A stretch of DNA of 64,000 nucleotides from Patiria pectinifera (taxonomy: Eukaryota > Echinodermata > Asteroidea > Valvatida > Asterinidae). The stretch spans positions 4,193,717 through 4,257,716 of the forward strand of contig CM057150.1 of NCBI GenBank assembly GCA_029964075.1, written 5' to 3'. Below the pieces are notes generated by a model that saw only the letters and a list, made by a program, of their open reading frames with translations, was not told the DNA's origin and made no database searches. Position 1 is the stretch's first letter; the number at the start of each line of letters is the position of its first letter. Positions 58,115-64,000 of this stretch are shown in pieces. The position numbers and the translations under genes were made by a program.

Positions 58115-58899
58115 AGTTCCTATATAAGTGAGATGGCCCTTTTAGCACTGCCAGAAGCATATACGACTACAGAACTGACCAGAGGACCAACTCCATCTTT
58201 GCTAAAAGGTATGTTTTATATAATTATGTCAAGTTAAAATAAAACTCTGTCCGATCGCTGTGTATTTTTTTAACATTCAGTGTGTGTACGTGAATTATGA
58301 TTCAAGAATCAAACTGGCGCCTGGCGCCGACGTGAAAAGGTATACGATAAATATCCTTATTTATGCAAATTGTTTGATTGGGTTTATTACCCGTAGGGAG
58401 AACTCTGGTCATTTTTTAAAACTTAATTCTTGATTTTGTTTACCCCTTTTTAGAATGTATGTTGTGAATCGACAGAACGTGTCTCAAGCTTTTGAAGCAG
58501 ACCCAAGAAATTAAGTTACTTCACTGTTGAAAGGTAAACTGATTTGAGTATATTTTTAGTTTAAAGTAAGAGAGTGATAAACTCTACAGTAGGTTTTTAC
58601 TCTTAAATTTATTATTTTTTAAATATATTTTGCAGAACTGAAGAAGAACTCTGACAAGAGGAATTCTGGCAGAGAGGACTACGGAATTAGGCTATTAGGA
58701 CTACCATTTTACAAACTTTACAGCCTTAGAAAAGAAATTAAACTTATGTTGCAAGTCTCACATATCGCCAATATTTGGAAACAAAGTACATATAGGACTA
58801 CCTGATTATACATTGTTTTATCATGACGATAGTCGATATGGTTTTGTATATAACCCATCGGGTACAAAATGTGTACAAAGGCACTGCTTGTCACGATAA
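58115..58899 (+). ncRNA. Candidate spliced transcript near the Polinton left end
   Basis: A TATA box (TATATAA, 58121-58127) is followed by good splice signals: donor AAAAG-GTATGT (58208), acceptor CCTTTTTTAG (58453), donor GAAAG-GTAAAC (58533) and acceptor TTTTGCAG (58635). Exons would be about 58150-58208, 58454-58533 and from 58636. No long ORF results. A 66-codon open stretch without ATG (58699-58899) contains HIGLPDYTLFYHDDSRYGF and ends at a stop. It looks protein-like, but I do not recognise it. Expression is not shown. Confidence 0.35.
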
Positions 58900-58900
58900 G

Positions 58901-59200
58901 GCTGATCGTTAAATGATTCATCAAAGTAGTTTACATGACAAGTGATTTTTATTGTATTTGGTCCGGTCATGACCATTTAATAATGGACTGTGGTTTTATT
59001 GTATTTGGTACAAGCTGATCGTTAAATGAATCATCAAAGTAGTTTATGACAAGTGATTTTTATTGTATTTGGTCCGACTATGACCATTTATTAATGGAGT
59101 GTGGTTTTATTGTATTTTGTTGAAGCTGATCGTTAAATGAATCATCAAAGTAGTTATGACAACTGATTTTTATTGTATTTGGTCCGACTATGACCATTTA
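58901..59200. repeat. Three tandem 111-113-bp repeats in the Polinton
   Basis: Units start at 58901, 59014 and 59125 with gctgatcgttaaatga, then ttttattgtatttggtcc and atgaccattta. They are 85-95 percent alike by eye and have no ORF. They may be a regulatory or replication-related region, or a duplicated RNA 3' end. Confidence 0.8.
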
Positions 59201-59506
59201 CAATCAGAGTCTATTTGTACATGATTTATTAAGTGTGGTGCCTAACAACGTAAATGCTTTTTAAAAAGACTTTGATATTGTTGTTTTAAAGTTTATCATT
59301 GTTTGTAAATCTTGTAAAATTTGTAAAAATAAATGGTTGTAAATATAATTTGTTTCTTTAAGGTTTTTTGTCAGTTGTGTCTGAGTATTGTTTATCCTAT
59401 AGAGGGCGCCATTTATGGGTGTGAGGGATATTAATTATAAACAGAGGGCGCTATTTAATTTTTTTATTTAAAAATGCAATCATTTTTATTTAAGTTTATT
59501 AAATAG

Positions 59507-59764
59507 ATGGAATACTTTGAGACGCCGCAACTTGTGGATAAGTGCGATCACCATATAATTATCGAGAATGGTTTTTTAGTTTGTGAAACGTGCGGTGAAA
59601 TAGTCTCACGTTACTTTGATTTTTCGGCAGAAAATGCGCAAGAAGATCGTATCAATTGGTCAACTTTAAAAAGAAACAAAAGAAAAACTGTGGAGAACCT
59701 TATTTTTTCTGTTTGTCCAGAGCAAGACGTAAAAGATGTCCAAAAAAACAATCAACAAATATAA
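59507..59764 (+). CDS. TFIIB-like N-terminal part (zinc ribbon, 85 aa)
   Basis: Residues 12-35 form a zinc ribbon: C-D-H-H then VCETCGEIV, i.e. C-x2-H/C-x2-C with a Gly-Glu-Ile-Val turn, as in TFIIB-family factors. Host TFIIB uses this ribbon to reach RNA polymerase. The frame ends just after an A7 run (59742-59748). The continuation, with a cyclin-like fold, lies in the next ORF in the +1 frame. The two were probably one gene of about 160 residues. The AT-rich leader contains tcatttttatttaag, a loose match to the element's other promoter-like motifs. Assignment rests on motif reading only. Confidence 0.5.
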   Translation: MEYFETPQLVDKCDHHIIIENGFLVCETCGEIVSRYFDFSAENAQEDRINWSTLKRNKRKTVENLIFSVCPEQDVKDVQKNNQQI

Positions 59765-59984
59765 CGAGCTTGTTAATTACAAAACATTGAGGGGAAATGG
59801 TTGCGTTAAACGGTCGTTAATAGCGGCGTGTTACCATCACGTCGTTGGATGGAACAAAGAACGAGTTAGAGATTTATTTAAAGTGACTCAAAATCAATTT
59901 AATAAGGCACTAAAAAGATACGATGACCACTACAATAAAGGCGGGGCCGAGGGTGTTGCCCTAAGAGGTGAAATAGAGGTATAA
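59736..59984 (+). CDS. TFIIB-like C-terminal part (cyclin-like repeat, 82 aa)
   Basis: Overlaps the zinc-ribbon ORF by 29 nt and has its own ATG. Residues 20-70 (NGCVKRSLIAACYHHVVGW, then VTQNQFNKALKRYDDH) follow the helix pattern of a TFIIB cyclin repeat, with the small-residue AAC-Y motif. It is either a separate short gene started in the overlap or, more likely, the broken second half of the same gene. Its stop lies 28 nt from the stop of the convergent gene at 60013. Confidence 0.45.
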   Translation: MSKKTINKYNELVNYKTLRGNGCVKRSLIAACYHHVVGWNKERVRDLFKVTQNQFNKALKRYDDHYNKGGAEGVALRGEIEV

Positions 59985-60012
59985 CTCGGCGGATCGCTTT
60001 CATAATGTTTAT

Positions 60013-60501
60013 TTACCGAGAATTTGAACTTGTAAGTTTTTCGATAAGAGATTTTTTTTCTTTTGCCAGCCGTTCGTCTACCCGTTTTTTAACTTCTTTT
60101 TCAAAGTCTGTATCGTTTTTAATTTTTTGAAGCTTTGTGCTGGTCTTTGTTCTAATTTTTTGCTTAAGCTCGTTAAATTTTGCGAGCTCTCTCGTAATCA
60201 ATATAAACTCTTCGTGCGATATATCTCCGTCGTTGATGGCTTGAGACACGTATTCTTCAATCGTGTTAAGTTTGGAGTCTGCTAATATTTTAATGTGGTC
60301 GTTCTTTTTCAGCTTGGCGGATAATCGCCTAGACGCGATTCTAAGCAGAATATCTACACCAAAAGCGCCTATAAACGTTCCTTCTAGCACCAATCCAACG
60401 GGGGCTGATATAACGCCCAAGAGAGCGGGAATACTGACAGCCCCTGTTATAGCCCCCAATCCTTCTAATCCTATCTCTACGTAATTAATAGTGTCGATCA
60501 T
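60013..60501 (-). CDS. Polinton conserved membrane/coiled-coil protein (162 aa)
   Basis: Residues about 8-52 are a Gly/Ala-rich hydrophobic segment (GLGAITGAVSIPALLGVISA, then VLEGTFIGAFGVDILL) that could cross or dip into a membrane. A charged region follows, with KNDHIKILADSKLNTIEEYVSQAINDGDIS-type order, and ends in a Lys/Glu-rich coiled coil (about 100-155). The order of a glycine-rich hydrophobic stretch, a KxHxKI motif, an ISHEEF segment and a coiled coil matches a hypothetical-protein family I associate with metazoan Polintons. Function unknown. It appears to be the main part of a gene whose start is the small ORF at 60507-60662. Confidence 0.6.
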   Translation of the reverse strand: MIDTINYVEIGLEGLGAITGAVSIPALLGVISAPVGLVLEGTFIGAFGVDILLRIASRRLSAKLKKNDHIKILADSKLNTIEEYVSQAINDGDISHEEFILITRELAKFNELKQKIRTKTSTKLQKIKNDTDFEKEVKKRVDERLAKEKKSLIEKLTSSNSR

Positions 60502-60506
60502 TCTCT

Positions 60507-60662
60507 TTATTTTTTATAAGTGCGCTCTCGGTGGTCTCTCTCTTTCAAGATTAAGGATCGAATCTCTTCAATCTTTTTAAGTCTGTACACTTTTGTTTCT
60601 TCGTTACTATTTAATCGGAGTACATCTCTAGAAATATCGGGGTATAATACATTATTACTCAT
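60507..60662 (-). CDS. Small upstream ORF (51 aa), probable 5' part of the 60013-60501 gene
   Basis: Starts at ATG 60662, directly below a promoter-like motif, and ends at a TAA inside an A6 run (60510-60515). Product MSNNVLYPDISRD... with a charged helix YRLKKIEEIRSLILKERDHR. The next ORF starts 5 nt after this stop in another frame. The expected family has this charged segment fused ahead of the hydrophobic part, so a 1-nt change in the run probably split one gene. Alternatively it is a separate small protein. Confidence 0.5.
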   Translation of the reverse strand: MSNNVLYPDISRDVLRLNSNEETKVYRLKKIEEIRSLILKERDHRERTYKK

Positions 60663-60664
60663 GT

Positions 60665-60689
60665 TTTTAATATAAAAAGATTTTAAAAT
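60665..60689 (-). promoter_or_regulatory. Promoter-like motif upstream of ATG 60662
   Basis: Read on the minus strand: ATTTTAAA, one purine, then TCTTTTTATATTAAAA, 3 nt before the start codon. It fills the 26-nt gap to the previous gene's stop. The same 25-mer, with one difference, precedes the ATG at 61912. Confidence 0.6.
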
Positions 60690-61870
60690 TAAAAGATCTC
60701 CAACTCGATAATGATACCCTCACCCTTATTGTTGAATACCTGTCCTTTTTCACCGCTGATAGAAAATGTCAGTTTGTCGATTATACCGTTTTTAAGTTTT
60801 TTGAAATCCTCGACTCTATCAGGCTGGGGTTCGCGCGTAGCCACGGGTACGATTTTTAAGATGTCAGAAGGACGACCATTAAAAAAGTTTTCACTCGTAC
60901 TTAATTGCGGGCAGCGAATAAACAAAAATTTAAACGGATTAACGTCGTAATACCCCGTATACACCACTTTGGGTACCAGTCTTCCTTTGGGTAAATTGAG
61001 TAATCGAGATACTTCTCTGTTCAAGCGCAATTTGAGATTGACGTCGGTTATTACCAATGTCACCTTTTTAGATTCTCTAAATATTTGAAAACTTACCCCG
61101 GGTATAGAATTTAAAATGAAATAGTACCAATCAACGTCGTACCACCCCGGCGGTATGATGACCGAACCGGTGACTCCGAGTGGCAACGGCTCTAAATGAC
61201 TCGGAGGAATAAAATCGAAATCATCACCCGTCACGATAAGACTTCCTCTTATAATCACCCCTGCTTCTCTACTATCTCTCGACTCGCTCAACTCGCTCGC
61301 ACCCATTTTTCCTTCAATAAACTTTAAAGCCAATTCCTCACCTTCAAAGATTTTTCTTTCTCTAACAAATAATATTCTTACTAAAGATTGAAGCGTATTA
61401 AGTTCTAATTCAGTTTTTGGTATTTCTGAATTCATGGCGGCTAAAATCAACCCTCGCCGTTCAGCTATAATAGCTCTTTTTCTTTTGTTTGATTCTAAAG
61501 CGGATTCTAGTCTATCGTCTTCGTACGCTTTTATAAGATCGTTTATAGTTTTTTGTAAAACATTTTCATCGTTAAATAAATAGTGGTATGGTATATCGGG
61601 TAACAATCGCTCTATAAAATCTCTATCCGGCGTTGTTATGTGTACATCTGAAAGAAACTCCGCGGGTATGAGGGGAGGTTTATCTGTGGTAAACGCGGGT
61701 CTCCCATCTATTTGCGTAAACCAATCAATCTCCGTGGCGCTGGAAATATTAAAATATCCGGCGTTAAACAACACCCTTTCTACACGTATAGATTTTTGAC
61801 CATTTAAATTATCTACGACGTCTTCTAATTTAAACGTCTGCTCATGTTGAAACAAGTGAAACGAATGCAT
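60689..61870 (-). CDS. Polinton virion-type protein, possibly minor capsid/penton-like (393 aa)
   Basis: Open and intact from ATG 61870 to TAA 60689. It is rich in beta-strand-like alternation. The central part, GVTGSVIIPPGWYDVDWYYF and SRLLNLPKGRL, reads like a fold-dense domain. The end (LFIRCPQLS, ILKIVPV, then KLTFSISGEKGQVF and IIIELEIF) recalls the C-terminal pattern of a Polinton protein family with a single jelly-roll-like sheet order. No signal peptide or membrane segment. It is divergently paired with the ORF at 61912, sharing a 41-bp AT-rich gap. The penton assignment is inference; a structure prediction would settle it. Confidence 0.5.
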   Translation of the reverse strand: MHSFHLFQHEQTFKLEDVVDNLNGQKSIRVERVLFNAGYFNISSATEIDWFTQIDGRPAFTTDKPPLIPAEFLSDVHITTPDRDFIERLLPDIPYHYLFNDENVLQKTINDLIKAYEDDRLESALESNKRKRAIIAERRGLILAAMNSEIPKTELELNTLQSLVRILFVRERKIFEGEELALKFIEGKMGASELSESRDSREAGVIIRGSLIVTGDDFDFIPPSHLEPLPLGVTGSVIIPPGWYDVDWYYFILNSIPGVSFQIFRESKKVTLVITDVNLKLRLNREVSRLLNLPKGRLVPKVVYTGYYDVNPFKFLFIRCPQLSTSENFFNGRPSDILKIVPVATREPQPDRVEDFKKLKNGIIDKLTFSISGEKGQVFNNKGEGIIIELEIF

Positions 61871-61872
61871 TT

Positions 61873-61897
61873 ATTTTAAAGTCTTTTTATATTAAAA
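61873..61897 (+). promoter_or_regulatory. Promoter-like motif in the divergent 41-bp gap
   Basis: ATTTTAAA, G, TCTTTTTATATTAAAA on the + strand, 15 nt before ATG 61912 and immediately upstream of ATG 61870 on the other strand. It could drive both genes. It matches 60665-60689 in 24 of 25 positions. Confidence 0.6.
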
Positions 61898-61911
61898 CTG
61901 AAACTAAAATA

Positions 61912-62091
61912 ATGAGTGATTTTAAGTCGTTAAAAAAGCAGATACAATCGATAGCCGATCAGGTAACGAGACAAGTAAATCAAAATGTAGCCAAGGCAAA
62001 CGAGCTAAAACATCAAGCTGCACCCCAAGCAAAGTTGTTAAACAGCACTAAACCCAGTGAACTGGAGGTAATAATACCAACGGGTTTTTAA
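61912..62091 (+). CDS. Small Polinton ORF (59 aa)
   Basis: ATG 61912 to TAA 62091; product MSDFKSLKKQIQSIADQV... It is polar, helical and rich in Gln, Lys and Ala, with no membrane segment. It ends two bases before the ATG of the next gene, and the two are probably on one transcript. The position behind the promoter-like motif and the tight spacing support it as real. Family not recognised; a small virion or scaffold protein is possible. Confidence 0.55.
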   Translation: MSDFKSLKKQIQSIADQVTRQVNQNVAKANELKHQAAPQAKLLNSTKPSELEVIIPTGF

Positions 62092-62093
62092 CC

Positions 62094-63390
62094 ATGTGTC
62101 CCGACTTAACCTCGGACTATAAATTGCCTCACGTTGAGACGGACGAGGATGTAGATCGTTGGAAATCACACCCCATGTCGTTTTATCAAAATCAGTTAAA
62201 TTTTGCGATCTACTGCGCTAGCTACTACGGGCTGCGGTATTGGATTCGATCTTTTAAACGCGAGCAACCGTTACGTTTGGGCCATCTTTAACTTTCATTT
62301 ATATTTTACGGTTAGAAAGATCCTGTACGACATTGCCGCTCCTTTACCGGGAGATGACGCATTTAACGCTCTAGACAACAGTTATAATCACAGAGCATTT
62401 ACCGATACCTGCTTGTTGTTTGGCATAGATCAAAACAAGTCTTTTAAACAGACGAGAGACACAAAATCTAACGGTTTAGGTACCTCATATATCTTTAATA
62501 AAGGCAAGTTTGTGGCGGTTGGTGAATATGATAAAGCATTACCCAACAAACCCAATGTTCTTTACGGCGGCTACCACGGTCTAGACAGTCCTAAAAAGAG
62601 TGGATGCCTTTACGTTCCTTGGACGGTTATTTACATCGAACAAAACGAATCGGTACAAAAGGCTTGGTTAGATTTTATACCCGACACGAGTTCGTTTACC
62701 CCCGTGGGAATCATAAAGATCAACGAATCGATCAGATCTTACGTGTACCCTTTACTCGGTGCGCAGGCTCAAACAAAAACGAGCGTATTATCACCGGGCA
62801 CCGGATTAGATGCTCAGAGACAATTTAACGTCATCGTTGAAGATATCATCAATGCAGCAGACGACATGGAAACGAGTATCGATCAATTTCAAGACTCTTT
62901 GCAGTATGCCAGAACGCCTTTAAATTTTGTCGTAAAACCGGGGTTGTATTTAATTCCATCGGATATGAACTTGAGGGTTGGAACGCACGACGGCTATAAC
63001 AACAATCTTCAAATCGCTACCCAGAGTATGAACACTGGTTTGGTGCCAGATTTAAACGCACAACCTCAGCCGGACGACTCTTTTGATGACACCGATGACG
63101 TCGCGCCACCAACAGCCCCAGAGCCTATGACGAACAATGCTGTATCACCAACACCTGCACCAGCACCAACACCAGCGCCATCGCCAGCACCAGCACCAAC
63201 ACCAGCGCCATCGCCAACACCCTCACCAACACCAGCACCTACACCCTCACCATCGCCAGCACCCTCACCTACAGTTTTAACCCAAGAGCCCACTAAACTA
63301 CAAACTCACCAAGACGAAAAATTATCGTTGACGGTAGGAACGTTGGCTATCGTTGGTATGGGTAGTTTAGCTTACGAGGCAACGCGATAA
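62094..63390 (+). pseudogene. Polinton conserved virion-type protein with C-terminal membrane anchor, frame broken by a 4-bp duplication
   Basis: The frame from ATG 62094 reads into NFAIYCA and then goes astray at a tandem gcta-gcta (62217-62224). The downstream frame resumes at TTGCGIGFDLL and is open for about 385 codons to 63390. Features include FTVRKILYDIAAPLPGD, SIRSYVYPLLGAQAQTKTSVL with DAQRQF, and VKPGLYLIPSDMNLRVG. A long PAPTPAPSP linker follows (about residues 315-358 of the second frame), then DEKLSLTVGTLAIVGMGSLA, a single C-terminal hydrophobic segment. These motifs match a hypothetical family repeated in metazoan Polintons, probably a membrane-linked structural protein. Without the 4-bp copy the two parts would be one ORF. 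Confidence 0.65.
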
Positions 63391-63412
63391 GTCACACTCT
63401 AATCTCACAAGA

Positions 63413-63459
63413 CAAAAAAAAAGCCTTACCAGCACAAAGTTGGTAAGGCTTATTTTTTT
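63413..63459. terminator. Bidirectional terminator-like hairpin between convergent genes
   Basis: AAGCCTTACCA (63421-63431) pairs perfectly with TGGTAAGGCTT (63441-63451) across a 9-nt loop. An A-run on the left and a T-run on the right extend the stem. It sits 30 nt after the stop at 63390 and about 33 nt before the stop of the opposing gene at 63484. It looks like a two-way transcript-end signal. Some large DNA viruses use hairpins for mRNA 3' ends. Confidence 0.65.
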
Positions 63460-63483
63460 TGTTTAACTTGATCACAACTATTA

Positions 63484-64000
63484 CTACCATCGTTTTTGCA
63501 GGTACGCAAACACCAAGGCTCCCACACCCAAAAACAAAGCCCACACGTGTTCGGCCAACCACGATACGGACTTACTCAGCGCGTTAAATATCCAACTGAG
63601 TACGCTCCCTATGATACCCGGCAGAGCACCCAACGCGCTCACTCCCAGTTTTTGAAGAGCAGATGCAAAATTAGCGAGTTGTTTTGAAATCCACTCTTTG
63701 ATACCACCTTTTGGTGTTGGTGTTGGTGCTGGTGCTGGCGATGGCGCGGTTGGGGCACCCGCACCTCTCACGCTAGCGACGATGCTACTCACTATCGTGC
63801 TGATGGCTAAACTCAAAGCGGCTAAAATACTCACTACGGTCACACCTTGTTCTCTAAACAGAGTTCTAATCTTTTCCGCCAGAGTCGTGTCGTCGCCTAA
63901 TATTTTATTAATCGTTTCTTTGATTCTAGCGATCTGACTTTTGAGCCCTCGTTCGTTGGCTTTTGCGGCTTCTAATCTGGCGGATCTTTCAACGTTCAAG
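63484..64000 (-). CDS. Polinton conserved membrane protein, 5' end outside window (at least 171 aa)
   Basis: Open to the window edge; the first residues seen are not a sure start. A charged helix (about 1-45, ARLEAAKANERGLKSQIARI) leads to a membrane segment VVSILAALSLAISTIVSSIV. A short PAPAPTPTP linker and KGGIKEWISKQLANFASALQ follow, then an amphipathic GALPGIIGSVLSWIFNAL and a final hydrophobic AEHVWALFLGVGALVFAYL with a basic end. This order is, from memory, typical of a small membrane protein found in many metazoan Polintons. Function unknown; virion membrane or entry-related roles have been only guessed. It is convergent with the 62094 gene, with a hairpin between. Confidence 0.65.
   Translation of the reverse strand, partial: LNVERSARLEAAKANERGLKSQIARIKETINKILGDDTTLAEKIRTLFREQGVTVVSILAALSLAISTIVSSIVASVRGAGAPTAPSPAPAPTPTPKGGIKEWISKQLANFASALQKLGVSALGALPGIIGSVLSWIFNALSKSVSWLAEHVWALFLGVGALVFAYLQKRW

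Larger units (their letters stand above)
57595..64000. mobile_element. Polinton/Maverick-type virus-like element, left part
   Basis: The boundary is set by loss of paralogy at 57598-57601. The first bases are AGTAGAAGGGGG, fitting the 5'-AG tip of Polintons. The possible 6-bp target copy is TCGAGT (57595-57600). Inside are at least six virus-like genes, packed with short AT-rich gaps and in a style unlike the host introns around them. The proteins at 60013, 60689, 62094 and 63484 resemble, from memory, protein families that recur in metazoan Polinton elements. DNA polymerase B, integrase, ATPase, protease and major capsid genes are not in the window. Endogenous adintovirus is an equivalent reading. 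Confidence 0.75.

Noticed and set aside
59741..59749. Slippery A-AAA-AAC heptamer as a programmed -1 frameshift joining the TFIIB-like ORFs
   Set aside because: The heptamer is in the right phase, but a -1 slip enters a frame other than that of the second ORF, which is +1 relative to the first. A base insertion in the A-run fits better.
62094..62291. Separate 65-aa gene ahead of the 62203 ORF
   Set aside because: The first 40 residues continue in sense into the downstream frame if the gcta duplication is ignored, and the tail after it (YYGLRYWIRS) is out-of-frame reading.

Overview
The window is metazoan nuclear DNA: intron-rich genes with GT/AG introns, many nested transposable elements and microsatellites, and no bacterial operons. 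Frequent acatgta-type words, a tandem UDP-glycosyltransferase family and a Polinton-type element suggest a marine invertebrate. Amphioxus or another invertebrate deuterostome is my guess, but the sequence does not settle the species.

The host backbone is a head-to-tail array of UDP-glucuronosyltransferase (UGT)-like genes, all on the + strand. They share one five-exon plan with intron phases 2-0-1-2 and exon sizes of about 593-596, 313-316, 229, 220 and 283 nt. Copy A (603-3741) enters the window at exon 2. Copy B (23926-29264) and copy C (34134-41679) are complete, each 1641 nt of coding sequence. Copy D (48571-55497) has an 11-nt deletion in exon 3 and is probably a pseudogene. Copy E (56821-57040) is an orphan exon 4. 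A truncated exon 5 (30917-31073) sits in a duplicated 3' flank behind copy B. Introns and spacers carry MITEs, LINE tails, minisatellites and a decayed gypsy element.

Between copies A and B lies an almost intact minus-strand Ty3/gypsy retrotransposon (5069-23439). It has 1066-bp LTRs, an ATAC target duplication, a tRNA-Leu primer site, and gag and pol joined by a textbook -1 frameshift signal. An extra C2H2 zinc-finger ORF sits downstream of pol. Its 5' LTR was later split by an 8.7-kb PIF/Harbinger transposon (about 14491-23184) that carries a three-exon DDE transposase and a three-exon Myb/SANT-like protein. The order of events is therefore UGT duplication, then gypsy, then Harbinger.

The right 6.4 kb (57601-64000) is the left part of a Polinton/Maverick-type, virus-like element. 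It landed in a MITE inside the intron after copy E exon 4. It has compact AT-rich intergenic gaps, a split TFIIB-like gene, several proteins resembling conserved metazoan Polinton proteins, two near-identical promoter-like motifs and a perfect hairpin between convergent genes. Together these suggest a self-contained transcription programme. At least three of its reading frames carry small frame lesions. Its polymerase, integrase, packaging ATPase and major capsid genes would lie to the right of the window.

A further unusual theme is two unrelated families of inverted-repeat (MITE-like) elements that each carry a tRNA-like Pol III cassette in the centre.
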